Shown in pieces: positions 17,104-25,042 of a stretch of DNA of 36,259 nt. Below the pieces are notes generated by a model. It saw only the letters and a list, made by a program, of their open reading frames with translations. It made no database searches and had not been told where the DNA came from. How positions within the stretch are numbered: the first letter of the stretch is position 1; each line of letters opens with the position of its first letter. The translations under genes and the position numbers were made by a program. Source of the stretch: Acidobacteriota bacterium (GTDB taxonomy: Bacteria > Acidobacteriota > UBA6911 > RPQK01 > JACQSY01); NCBI GenBank assembly GCA_016211085.1, contig JACQSY010000027.1, positions 1-36,259 of the forward strand. Reading direction: 5' to 3'.

Positions 17104-18878
17104 GCAAGTCTCATCCGGTAGATAAAGTTCTGGTTTCGATCCTGGCCAGAGCGTTCCGGTCCATTACTGATGAAATGAGCATCAGCATGGAAAAGACAAC
17201 GCGCTCGCCCATCCTTTGTGAGGCTCGGGATTTTGTGACGGGTCTCTACGACAGCGAAGGCAACATGCTCGAGCAAACCGAACATTTGCCCATTCTAAGC
17301 TTCTCCCTGAGCCCGGTCTGCCGGCACATCATCGAGCGCTTCCAGGGCAACATTTTCCAAGGTGACGTTTTCTTCCACAATGACGTTTTCTCATTTGGAA
17401 ATCAAAACAATGACGTTGCCGTATTTAAGCCTATATTTTTCGATGGACAGCTGGTGGGCTGGGCTGCATGCAAGGGTCATCAAGCCGATATCGGCGGCGC
17501 GGTGCGCGGAGGTTACAACCCCGATGCAACAGAAGTGTGGCAGGAAGCCTTGCGCATCCCTGCTGTGAAGATCATTGAAAAGGGAAAGTTACGGCGGGAT
17601 GTCTGGGACCTAATTTTTGCCAACATCCGTTTGGAAAGCGTTCCGGAGGATATGCGGGCGGAAATCGGCAGTTGTGTGGTGGGAGAGCGCCGGCTCGTCA
17701 GCCTGATTCGCAAATACGGCGTGGAAAGCTTTGAAGCGCACAAAAAAGCTCTCTTTGATGCAACACGGCGGATGGCAGCCGCCGAGATTCACGCAATCCC
17801 CAACGGCACATACTCAGGAGAGAGCACCGTTTATTACGACGGGCGCCATCCCGGCCGACATTACCGGATAAGAGTGTCGGTCATTATTGAAGACGAGCAG
17901 GTGACGTTTGACTTTACCGGAACCGACCCGCAAACCGACGGGTTTGTGAATGGCACGTTCGCATCCACAGCCTCTGCAACTATCCTCACTTTTCTCCAAA
18001 TGATCTCGCCGGATCTGCCCCACAACTCAGGAATGCTGGAGCCCCTTCGAATCATTGTTCCTGCCGGAACGATCTTGAACGCAGCCTTCCCGGCAGCAAC
18101 CACCTATGGAAATCATCTTTGCCCGGCAATCGCCGACGCCATCACGCGTGCTCTGGCCCCGGCAGTTCCTGAACGTGTCAGCGCCGGATGGAACCATTTG
18201 CTTTGCTCGCTTTCCACCGGACCGGGTCCGGCTCCGGGCGACACCTACGTCGATATTCTTTTCATGGGTCTTAAAGGCGGGTCCGGAGCGCTGCGCGGCG
18301 TTGATGGATACGACCACATCGGAATGATCGATGCGTCCGGGGGAGTCCTCGATCAGGATTACGAAATGTTTGAACAGATGACCCCTCACCTGCTCCTGAA
18401 GCATGAGTTCCTTACCGACTCTGCCGGTCCCGGCGAATTTCGCGGCGGACTGGGCGTGGAGACGCGTTATCGGGTCGGCAGCGACGAAACCCAAATTGTC
18501 ATTTTTGGGGACGGCGATGTGGAGCCGGGCTTCGGCATTGAAGGGGGCGGCCCCGGCACATTGAACCACATCACACTCCACTACCCGGACGGCGCCATCT
18601 GTCGCGCCCGCTCATTGGACTTGATCCGAAATGTTCCCGCCGGCACCGTGTATGTTCAGGAAGCCGGAGGCGGGGGTGGCTATGGATGCCCACACAATAG
18701 ACCTGCTGAGACGGTCCGTCGTGAAGTCCAAAACGGGATCATTTCTCCAGCCCGTGCCCTTGCCGATTATGCTGTCGCCGTCAATCCGGATACGTTGGAG
18801 CTCGATCTGACAGAAACTCGCCGCCTTCGCGCACTCAGAGGCGAGGGAGAAGATGCGCACGAAGCGCCAGCGGAGTAA
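17100..18878 (+). CDS. hyuB: hydantoinase/oxoprolinase subunit B
   Basis: This is a 592-residue HyuB-family subunit, the partner of the preceding HyuA. Family features include ARAFRSITDEMSISMEKTTRSP near the start, FDFTGTDPQ in the middle, GGSGALRGVDGYDH, and the glycine-rich AGGGGGYG near the end. The frame extends 11 codons further upstream, but ATG 17100 overlaps the HyuA stop as ATGA and is the natural start. Together with iorA, iorB and hyuA it forms a tight same-strand block. The last codons (EDAHEAPAE and stop) lie inside a copy of a dispersed palindromic repeat read on the other strand (18855-18890), so the C-terminal tail may be repeat-derived. Confidence 0.9.
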   Translation: MSKSHPVDKVLVSILARAFRSITDEMSISMEKTTRSPILCEARDFVTGLYDSEGNMLEQTEHLPILSFSLSPVCRHIIERFQGNIFQGDVFFHNDVFSFGNQNNDVAVFKPIFFDGQLVGWAACKGHQADIGGAVRGGYNPDATEVWQEALRIPAVKIIEKGKLRRDVWDLIFANIRLESVPEDMRAEIGSCVVGERRLVSLIRKYGVESFEAHKKALFDATRRMAAAEIHAIPNGTYSGESTVYYDGRHPGRHYRIRVSVIIEDEQVTFDFTGTDPQTDGFVNGTFASTASATILTFLQMISPDLPHNSGMLEPLRIIVPAGTILNAAFPAATTYGNHLCPAIADAITRALAPAVPERVSAGWNHLLCSLSTGPGPAPGDTYVDILFMGLKGGSGALRGVDGYDHIGMIDASGGVLDQDYEMFEQMTPHLLLKHEFLTDSAGPGEFRGGLGVETRYRVGSDETQIVIFGDGDVEPGFGIEGGGPGTLNHITLHYPDGAICRARSLDLIRNVPAGTVYVQEAGGGGGYGCPHNRPAETVRREVQNGIISPARALADYAVAVNPDTLELDLTETRRLRALRGEGEDAHEAPAE

Positions 18879-18890
18879 GCGCTCCTTTGC
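18855..18890 (-). repeat. dispersed palindromic repeat, copy A, overlapping the hyuB stop
   Basis: Read on the minus strand, this segment contains GCGCTTACTCCGCTG, an extra G, then CGCTTCGTGCGC. The same sequence occurs without the extra G in copy D (29880-29910). The hyuB stop codon TAA (18876-18878) lies within it. The adjoining AAGGAGCGC also matches the left arms of copies B and D. Confidence 0.7.
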
Positions 18891-18931
18891 AAAGTACCCG
18901 TTCCAAAGTACGAGTTTCAAAGCAAATTTGA
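18890..18931. repeat. three degenerate 14-bp tandem units
   Basis: Three consecutive 14-base units begin CAAAG (at 18890, 18904 and 18918). The first two share CAAAGTAC. They fill the gap between the converging hyuB and EamA genes, followed by a CTTTG that pairs with the last CAAAG. They could form a weak two-way terminator stem. Confidence 0.45.
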
Positions 18932-18968
18932 CTTTGTAATTCGCACTTCGAGCTTCGTAGTTGGCGAA

Positions 18969-19388
18969 CTAAATCCCGATCAGGCTGAGAAGCACTACGC
19001 CCGCCACCACTACCAACATCAAAGTTCCCTGTGTCACCGTTGGGTACTTGTTGAAAATAGCAGCCTCCAATATAGAGGTCACTACGGGATAAGTGGCGCT
19101 GATGGCCGCAATGATCCCCAGCTTGGCGTCCGGATTTCGAACCGAATAGTTAAATGCCGTAATGGCGCCGCTGTAAAGCAGAGAGGCCAGAATGGCAAAT
19201 TGCAACGAGCGCGTGTCATAGCCGCGCCCTCCCTCGAAAAAATACTGAATCAATCCAATCAGCAAGAACGTGACACCCAGAACCAAGAAGAATTCACCGC
19301 TGCTGATTCTTCGGAGAGCGATGCCCCACGGAATCAGCATGAAACCAAAACCAAGCGCGGTAAGAACAGCGAGAAGATAAGGATTCAT
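18969..19388 (-). CDS. half-size EamA/DMT-family membrane protein
   Basis: This 139-residue protein has about five predicted membrane helices and a single EamA unit, ending in the usual TLMLVVVAGVVLL helix. Full-length drug/metabolite transporters have two such units and ten helices. Single-unit members exist as small multidrug or EamA-like proteins and would work as dimers. The conserved YPVVTSILEAAIF segment is typical of EamA. GGGGA eight bases before the ATG supports the start at 19388. The gene converges on hyuB. On its own strand it is preceded by a decayed monooxygenase gene (19491-19699). The transported substrate is unknown. Confidence 0.82.
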   Translation of the reverse strand: MNPYLLAVLTALGFGFMLIPWGIALRRISSGEFFLVLGVTFLLIGLIQYFFEGGRGYDTRSLQFAILASLLYSGAITAFNYSVRNPDAKLGIIAAISATYPVVTSILEAAIFNKYPTVTQGTLMLVVVAGVVLLSLIGI

Positions 19389-19490
19389 AGTTATTTCCCC
19401 TTTTGTTTCCCGGAATGCTTGGGAACCTGGTTAATCTGCAAGGCTAAACGGTCTGAAACTGAGTTTATTCAAGAGCCGGGACACATGTCC

Positions 19491-19699
19491 TTATCGAAAC
19501 GCAGGCATCACATACCTTGCGAAAAGCTCCTGGGTCTTGATGCTCTTCCAGTGTTCCACCCCCCGAAGTTAGAGACCACTGCAATAAACGTCGAAACCAA
19601 CCTCGTCGGCGTGCACCGCCTGACGGAAGATCGCCCAGGTCAGTTCTGATAAGACTTTTCCGGCGGCGTCTGAAATTCACGTTAGATTCCAAATCTCAT
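19491..19699 (-). pseudogene. remnant of a luciferase-like (LLM-class) flavin monooxygenase gene
   Basis: Minus-strand translation shows three pieces in the right order for an LLM flavin-dependent oxidoreductase. The start is MRFGI, an in-frame stop, then REFQTPPEKSYQN. After a frameshift comes LTWAIFRQAVHADEVGFDVY. After another stop comes EHWKSIKTQELFARYVMPAFR and a final stop at 19491-19493. The first two pieces match the family's N terminus (MKFGIF.EFQTP, ADELGFD) and the last its C-terminal ELFAREVMPAFR. The middle of a normal ~1-kb gene is missing. A purine-rich AGAGG still sits about eight bases before the old ATG. It is therefore a broken gene with a stop, a frameshift and a large internal deletion. 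Confidence 0.7.
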
Positions 19700-19888
19700 G
19701 ATCTACCTCTCAACGAGATCCCCTCCCAGGGCAGATTTGAATCCGAAAGACTCTTTCCGGTCTGGCGAGATTAGAGCACACCCCTGGCACTTGTGAAAAC
19801 CTCTAATTTTTGCCCTGGAGCGGTGGCGCAAGGGAGTCGGATTTGCCCCCGGACGGTTGTGGACAACCGCATCCCCTCGATGGTATGA
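19700..19888. other. intergenic region upstream of the first DUF5916 gene
   Basis: Divergent spacer between the decayed monooxygenase gene and the DUF5916 pair. It holds the palindrome at 19854-19869 and an extended -10-like sequence TGGTATGAAT at 19881-19890. Nothing else is supported. Confidence 0.4.
19854..19869. promoter_or_regulatory. 16-bp palindrome, possible operator
   Basis: CGGTTGT and ACAACCG are perfect inverted arms around a central GG. The site lies just upstream of an extended -10-like sequence and of the first DUF5916 gene, a usual place for a dimeric repressor or activator site. No regulator gene is adjacent. Confidence 0.45.
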
Positions 19889-22150
19889 ATGTACAGTTTT
19901 TTATGGAGGTGTCTCATTAAGCGAAGTTCATGCGTTGCCGCCGCCGTTGGCGTTTTGTTTGTGGCCTTTGCCAGCGCAGCGGCGGAAAAGATTGATTACG
20001 GGACGGCCCGTCTTGAACGACGTCTCCAGGCGGTGGCCATCCAAGAGCCACTGGTGATTGACGGCAAGCTGGATGAGAGCGCTTGGAGTCAGGCCGCGGT
20101 GGCCCGGAATTTTCTCCAGCGTGAGCCTCGTGAGGGAGAGCCCGCCACAGAGCCGACCGAGGTGCGCCTGCTCTACGATCGCGACCATCTCTACTTCGGG
20201 GTAACGGCCTTTGAATCCGAAATAGACGACATCATCATCAGTGACTTGAAGAAGGACTTTAACCCGGACCAGGGCGATTCTTTCGAGATCATCCTCGATA
20301 CCTTCCACGATAAGCGGAATGCTTACCGCTTCGCCACCAATCCAGGTGGCGCCAAGTGGGATGCTCAGATGAGCAACGAGGGACGGGAGCAAAACGTCAA
20401 CTGGGATGGTGTCTGGTATGTTCAGGTACGGATCACTGAAACTGCTTGGATTGCAGAAATCGCCATTCCCTTTAAGACACTCAAGTTTCGCGTTGCCGAG
20501 GTCCAAACGTGGGGGATTAACTTTGAGCGTTACGTCAGGCGCAAGAACGAAGACAGCCACTGGGCGCCTGTGCCGCGCATTTACGGGATCCAACGAGTGT
20601 CTCTTGCGGGAACTCTGGAAGATCTGAGGGAGATCGAGCCGGGCTTCAATCTCAAGGTGAAGCCCTATGTTTTGAGCATGCTGGGAAAGATCGGAGAGGC
20701 CGGTGCGGATTACGACGGCGATATCGGACTCGATCTAAAGTACGGACTGACCACAGGACTCACCTGGGACTTTACTTACAACACCGACTTTTCACAGGTT
20801 GAAGCCGATGAGCAGCAGGTGAACCTGACCCGCTTCAGCCTTTTCTTCCCTGAGAAGCGCGACTTTTTTCTGGAGAATTCCGGCATTTTTCAGTTCGGAG
20901 CAGGCCCGGACCGGGGTCCCGCGGTGGGAGGCGGGGGAGGTGGCGCAGGACCAGGAGCCCCACCGCGTCTGGGGGGAATTACCGAAGACAACATTTTTTT
21001 CTTTAGCCGCCGCATTGGTCTGGATGAGCGGTTGGGTGTGATTCCTATCGTCGGAGGCACTCGGCTTACCGGACGCATAGGACAGTACGAACTGGGATTT
21101 CTGGACATCCAGCAGGACGAGCTAGGAACCTTAAAGGCCACCAATTTTATGGTCGGCAGGCTGAAGAGAAACATCCTGGCTAATTCCGACGTCGGCGTCA
21201 TTGTCACCAACAAAGACATCCAGGATTCCCAGGAGTTCAATCGCCTCATTGGCGCTGACGCCAACCTGCGTTTCGGCCAGTATCTGAACATCAACGGCTA
21301 CATGGCCAAATCGTATTCAAGGGTGCAGCAGCCCTATAATATGGCCGGCAGGTTCGGAGTTCGCTATCAGGACCGCATCTGGGAAATCCGCGGCTCTTAT
21401 ACGGACATCCAGCAGAATTTTAGGAACGAGATGGGCTTTGTGCCTAGAACGGGTATTCGGGACTTTCTCGGATACTTCGGACGTGCTTTCCGGCCTCGCT
21501 CCATCAACGGAACCATTCGTGAGATCAAGCCGCATCTGCAGATTGACTATTTTCTTGATCCTCAGGGAAATCTGGATACGCGCCTGATCGACTATCACTT
21601 GCCCCTTAATTTTCAGGACGGTTCCTTTGTTGAAATGGGCGTGAACGCCACACTGGAGCGGCTCAACAGGCCCTTTGAGATCCGTAAGGGAATCTTGATC
21701 CCCCCTGGAGTTTATAGCTTTAACGAAGCTTTTTTCACCGGCCGCAGCAGCAGCAAACGGAAAATTGCGGGAAATCTGCGCTGGTCGGCGGGACGTTTTT
21801 ACACAGGATACCGGCACAGTTATACCCTCGGTTCCACCACCCGTCCCCACTACAGATTCAATATCCTCACTACCTATACCCATAACAATGTAAACCTTCC
21901 CCAGGGTCCCTTTAAGACCAACCTGCTGACGTTGAGGTTCAATTACTCCTTTTCAACGGCTATGTTTCTAAATGCTCTGATCCAATACAATAGCGATGCG
22001 CGACAGTGGAGCTCCAATATCCGCTTTAACATCATTCATCGCCCTCTCTCCGATCTTTTTATTGTCTACAACGAGCGCCGCGACTCGACTTCCGGAGATT
22101 TGCTGGAACGCGCTTTGATCGGAAAGCTCACCTACATGTGGTCTCGGTGA
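19889..22150 (+). CDS. CBM9-like / DUF5916 outer-membrane-type protein (first of a tandem pair)
   Basis: A signal peptide (KRSS then an Ala/Val/Phe-rich core ending near SAAAEK) leads into a CBM9-like beta-sandwich (about residues 55-225; IDGKLDESAW, DSFEIILDTF, EIAIPFKTLKF). A long DUF5916 region follows, rich in alternating polar/aromatic strands (DFTYNTDFSQVEAD, LFFPEKRDFFLENSGIF), as in an outer-membrane beta-barrel. The role is probably glycan or surface-polymer handling; the substrate is unknown. A Gly/Pro-rich insertion near residues 335-360 is absent from the next gene's protein. The start is doubtful: ATG 19889 lies inside a -10-like sequence, while an in-frame ATT at 19916 follows GGAGG (19905-19909) by six bases and gives a textbook signal peptide. 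Confidence 0.85.
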   Translation: MYSFLWRCLIKRSSCVAAAVGVLFVAFASAAAEKIDYGTARLERRLQAVAIQEPLVIDGKLDESAWSQAAVARNFLQREPREGEPATEPTEVRLLYDRDHLYFGVTAFESEIDDIIISDLKKDFNPDQGDSFEIILDTFHDKRNAYRFATNPGGAKWDAQMSNEGREQNVNWDGVWYVQVRITETAWIAEIAIPFKTLKFRVAEVQTWGINFERYVRRKNEDSHWAPVPRIYGIQRVSLAGTLEDLREIEPGFNLKVKPYVLSMLGKIGEAGADYDGDIGLDLKYGLTTGLTWDFTYNTDFSQVEADEQQVNLTRFSLFFPEKRDFFLENSGIFQFGAGPDRGPAVGGGGGGAGPGAPPRLGGITEDNIFFFSRRIGLDERLGVIPIVGGTRLTGRIGQYELGFLDIQQDELGTLKATNFMVGRLKRNILANSDVGVIVTNKDIQDSQEFNRLIGADANLRFGQYLNINGYMAKSYSRVQQPYNMAGRFGVRYQDRIWEIRGSYTDIQQNFRNEMGFVPRTGIRDFLGYFGRAFRPRSINGTIREIKPHLQIDYFLDPQGNLDTRLIDYHLPLNFQDGSFVEMGVNATLERLNRPFEIRKGILIPPGVYSFNEAFFTGRSSSKRKIAGNLRWSAGRFYTGYRHSYTLGSTTRPHYRFNILTTYTHNNVNLPQGPFKTNLLTLRFNYSFSTAMFLNALIQYNSDARQWSSNIRFNIIHRPLSDLFIVYNERRDSTSGDLLERALIGKLTYMWSR

Positions 22151-22161
22151 TCAGAGGCATG

Positions 22162-22246
22162 TCTTTCGGAGCGCGACTGCCAAGGAGCGCTCTTGGAACG
22201 ACAGATATCCACACGAGCGCTTCCCTGCGCTGTTCCGTGCCCCGCC
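22162..22246. repeat. dispersed palindromic repeat, copy B (degenerate)
   Basis: The left part (22162-22192) matches 29836-29867 almost base for base over 31 positions, with one G missing. The right part (22211-22246) is a degenerate form of the AGCGCTTACTCCGCTGCGCT right arm seen at 29880-29920. It lies directly after the stop of the first DUF5916 gene. Confidence 0.7.
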
Positions 22247-22339
22247 GCTGGTTCCAGGAGCGATTTAAAGCACACCCGGCCCCGGGCCAATTTTGAAACC
22301 GTTGACGTGAGTCGTGTTCCTTCGTAAGATGCGACATCC

Positions 22340-24514
22340 ATGAGTAGAACGACCTTCCTGATTGCCTTTCTCTGCACGACGCTGGCTTATGCCTCGAGCA
22401 TTAATTATGAGGTGGCCCGGCGGGATCGGCGTCTGCAGGCAGTCAGAGTTACAGAAAAGCTGGAGATTGACGGCCGCCTCGATGAGACCGTATGGTCTAC
22501 CGCTCCGGTTGCCGGCGACTTCATTCAGAATGACCCGCGTCCTGATGATCCGGCCTCCGAAAAAACCGAGGTGAAGGTTCTTTACGATAAAGAAAATCTG
22601 TATTTCGGTGTCTCCTGTTACGATTCGCAGCGTAGCCTGGTCCACGAGCTGAAGAAGGACTTCACTCGCACCTCGGGCGATTCCTTTGAAATCGTGTTGG
22701 ATACGTTCCATGACGAGCGCAACGGGTATCAATTCGCCATCAATGCTGCGGGCGCCAAATGGGACGCGCAAATGACCAACGAAGGCCGCGAAGTGAATGA
22801 GAACTGGGATGCGATCTGGTCGGTCCGGACCCAACTCCACGAGGACGGATGGACCGCGGAAATCGCCATCCCGTTTAAGACCCTGAAGTTCCGTGACACA
22901 GATGTTCAAACCTGGGGGATTAACTTTCAGAGAAAGCTGCGGAGAAAAAACGAAGACAGTTACTGGTCACCCCTTCCTAGAATTTATGAGTTGAATCGCG
23001 TGTCCCTGGCGGGAACTTTGGAGGGTCTTGAGGATGTCAGGCCGGGCGTTAACATCAGAATCAAACCTTCTGTGATTGCTACCGCAGGCCAATTTTCGAA
23101 TGGGGATCGCGTTTACACAGGCGACGTAGGCCTGGATGCCAAATACGGCATTACGGCAGGGCTGACCTGGGACTTTACTTATAACACCGACTTTTCTCAA
23201 GTCGAAGCCGACAACCAGCAGATCAATCTCACCCGCTTCAATTTATTCTTCCCTGAGAAACGCGAATTCTTTCTGGAGAATTCCGGGATCTTTCAATTCA
23301 GCGGCGGCTCGGACCGGGGACCCAATCGCGTTGTGCCTTCCAACGATATGCTTTTCTTTTTTAGCAGGCGTATCGGCCTTTCCGACCAGGGCGAGCCTAT
23401 CCCCATCCTGGGAGGAACGCGCCTGACCGGGCGCACTGGACCGTTTGAGCTTGGCTTTCTCAACATCCATCAGCGAGAACAGGGAAGTTCCGCGGAGACC
23501 AATTTCACGGTGGCTCGTTTTCGCCATAATCTTTTTGGCAATTCCGATGTCGGCGTGATGGTCAACAACAAAGAGGTCCAGGACTCCCCAGACTTTAATC
23601 GCGTCATTGGCGCGGACGCCAACCTCCGTTTCGGCCAGTCCTGGATTCTGTATTCCTACCTGGCAAAAAGCTTCACGCCGGAAAGCCCCGGCAAGGATTG
23701 GGCGGGCAGGGTCAGCCTCCATTATCAAAGCAACCAATGGGATATCCGGACTTCTTACACCGATATTCAGGAACACTTCACCAATGACATGGGCTTTGTG
23801 CCGCGCACCGGCATGCGCAAGATTGCCGGTTTTGCCGGCCGCAGCATCCGCCCGCAAAAAGTTCGCAAGATCTTTCGTAACGTCCATCCGCATGGGGCGG
23901 CCGAGTATTTTCTCAATCCTAACGGGGACGTGGAAACCGCTGTGGTCGATTACCACTTTCAGCTGGAATTCCAGAATGGAGCCACCGCGGAAGTCGGCTT
24001 GAATAAACAGCGGGAACTGCTCCTCGAACCCTTTCTGATCAACCGCAGGCACAAAGTGGTCATTCCCACCGGGGATTACAGTTTTTATGAATATCTCATT
24101 CAAAGCACCAGCGATCGCAGCCGCAAGCTTTCGGGAAATTTTCAGATTCTCATAGGTCCTTTTTACACCGGGTATAAACACACCTACACGGTAGGCTCCA
24201 TTTTGCGGCTGAATCATCAGTTCAATGCTTCCTTCACCCACTCGCACAACAACATCAATCTGCCGCAGGGCCATTTCAAGACCAATTTGCTCAATATTCG
24301 GGCCAACTATTCTTTTTCGACCACCCTGTTTCTGAACGCCCTGATTCAATACAACAGCGATGCGCGGCAATGGAGCTCCAACATTCGATTCAACTTGATC
24401 CACCGGCCCTTGAGCGATTTCTACCTGGTGTATAACGAGCGCCGCGACTCCACTTCCGGAGATCTGATCGACCGGGCCATCATCGCAAAACTAACTTATA
24501 TGATCGCCCACTGA
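22340..24514 (+). CDS. CBM9-like / DUF5916 outer-membrane-type protein (second of a tandem pair)
   Basis: This 724-residue paralogue of the preceding gene product has a signal peptide (SRTTFLIAFLCTTLAYASS), the same CBM9-like N-terminal sandwich (IDGRLDETVW, DSFEIVLDTFHD, IPFKTLKF) and the same DUF5916 barrel-like region (DFTYNTDFSQVEAD, LFFPEKREFFLENSGIFQF). The C-terminal stretch FLNALIQYNSDARQWSSNIR is identical in both proteins, showing duplication or recent gene conversion there. It lacks the Gly-rich insertion of its partner. The ATG has only a weak ribosome binding site and may be translated by reinitiation or read-through from the upstream gene. A clear intrinsic terminator follows at 24543. 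It is probably an outer-membrane protein for binding or processing carbohydrate. Confidence 0.88.
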   Translation: MSRTTFLIAFLCTTLAYASSINYEVARRDRRLQAVRVTEKLEIDGRLDETVWSTAPVAGDFIQNDPRPDDPASEKTEVKVLYDKENLYFGVSCYDSQRSLVHELKKDFTRTSGDSFEIVLDTFHDERNGYQFAINAAGAKWDAQMTNEGREVNENWDAIWSVRTQLHEDGWTAEIAIPFKTLKFRDTDVQTWGINFQRKLRRKNEDSYWSPLPRIYELNRVSLAGTLEGLEDVRPGVNIRIKPSVIATAGQFSNGDRVYTGDVGLDAKYGITAGLTWDFTYNTDFSQVEADNQQINLTRFNLFFPEKREFFLENSGIFQFSGGSDRGPNRVVPSNDMLFFFSRRIGLSDQGEPIPILGGTRLTGRTGPFELGFLNIHQREQGSSAETNFTVARFRHNLFGNSDVGVMVNNKEVQDSPDFNRVIGADANLRFGQSWILYSYLAKSFTPESPGKDWAGRVSLHYQSNQWDIRTSYTDIQEHFTNDMGFVPRTGMRKIAGFAGRSIRPQKVRKIFRNVHPHGAAEYFLNPNGDVETAVVDYHFQLEFQNGATAEVGLNKQRELLLEPFLINRRHKVVIPTGDYSFYEYLIQSTSDRSRKLSGNFQILIGPFYTGYKHTYTVGSILRLNHQFNASFTHSHNNINLPQGHFKTNLLNIRANYSFSTTLFLNALIQYNSDARQWSSNIRFNLIHRPLSDFYLVYNERRDSTSGDLIDRAIIAKLTYMIAH

Positions 24515-24542
24515 AGCGAACCCGCTAACAACTAGAGACATG

Positions 24543-24573
24543 AAAAACGGGAGCCTGGCTATCCGTTTTTTTT
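24543..24573 (+). terminator. intrinsic terminator after the DUF5916 pair
   Basis: AAAAACGG (24543-24550) pairs with CCGTTTTT (24563-24570), continuing into a longer T-run, across a 12-base loop. It is placed 29 bases after the DUF5916 stop and before the arsR promoter, so it insulates the arsenic genes from upstream transcription. Confidence 0.7.
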
Positions 24574-24586
24574 AAACACCCCCAGC

Positions 24587-24615
24587 TTGCATTTCGCCCC
24601 GCTAAGTTTTATAAT
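24587..24615 (+). promoter_or_regulatory. arsR promoter (TTGCAT, 17 bp, TATAAT)
   Basis: TATAAT at 24610-24615 is a perfect -10 box, with TTGCAT at 24587-24592 seventeen bases upstream. Transcription would begin near 24622, at the arsR ATG (24623), giving an mRNA with essentially no leader. The -10 abuts the palindromic operator at 24615-24630. Confidence 0.6.
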
Positions 24616-24630
24616 TCGCCATATGGCGAA
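24615..24630. promoter_or_regulatory. ArsR operator palindrome overlapping the start codon
   Basis: TTCGCCATATGGCGAA is a perfect 16-bp palindrome whose centre contains the arsR ATG (24623-24625). It overlaps the last base of the -10 box and the predicted transcription start. A dimeric winged-helix repressor bound here would block RNA polymerase, which is the usual autoregulatory logic of ArsR proteins. Confidence 0.7.
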
Positions 24631-25042
24631 ATTAGATATGTTGGAGGTTATGGCAGTCACCAAAGCGCTGGCGGACCAGAACCGGGTGCGGGTGCTGCTG
24701 GCCCTGACGAAAAAAGAACTCTGCGTCTGCCAGATTGTTGAGCTTCTGGATCTTGCTCCTTCCACGGTGTCCAAACATATGGCCATCCTGAAACAAGCCC
24801 GCCTGGTCCAATCCCGGAAAGAAGGACGATGGATCTATTATCGCCTCCCTCAGCATGCCTCCCCTCATGGAGGAGCTATTGCCTGGATCTGCGGATGCCT
24901 GGGTGCTGATGACGAGATCAACAGCGACCGTAACCGGCTCAAGGAAATCACCTGCATGGAGCCGGAAGATTTATGCCAGCTGCAAAAAAAGAAGGGCCTG
25001 ATCAGCAAAGGAAAAACTCATGAATCAAGAAGATCAGCTTAA
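24623..25042 (+). CDS. arsR: ArsR-family arsenic-responsive repressor
   Basis: This 139-residue winged-helix repressor has the helix-turn-helix LAPSTVSKHMAILKQARLV. It also has ELCVCQIVELL, the motif in which C34 and C36 sit on the helix that binds As(III) in classical ArsR proteins. Extra Cys near the C terminus (C90, C92, C111, C118) may add a metalloid-binding site. Arsenite should release it from DNA. I chose ATG 24623: it lies at the predicted transcription start inside a perfect palindrome, so the mRNA would be leaderless. A later ATG at 24650 follows GGAGG by only two bases and would delete the conserved N terminus. The 3' end overlaps arsM by 23 bases. Confidence 0.9.
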   Translation: MAKLDMLEVMAVTKALADQNRVRVLLALTKKELCVCQIVELLDLAPSTVSKHMAILKQARLVQSRKEGRWIYYRLPQHASPHGGAIAWICGCLGADDEINSDRNRLKEITCMEPEDLCQLQKKKGLISKGKTHESRRSA

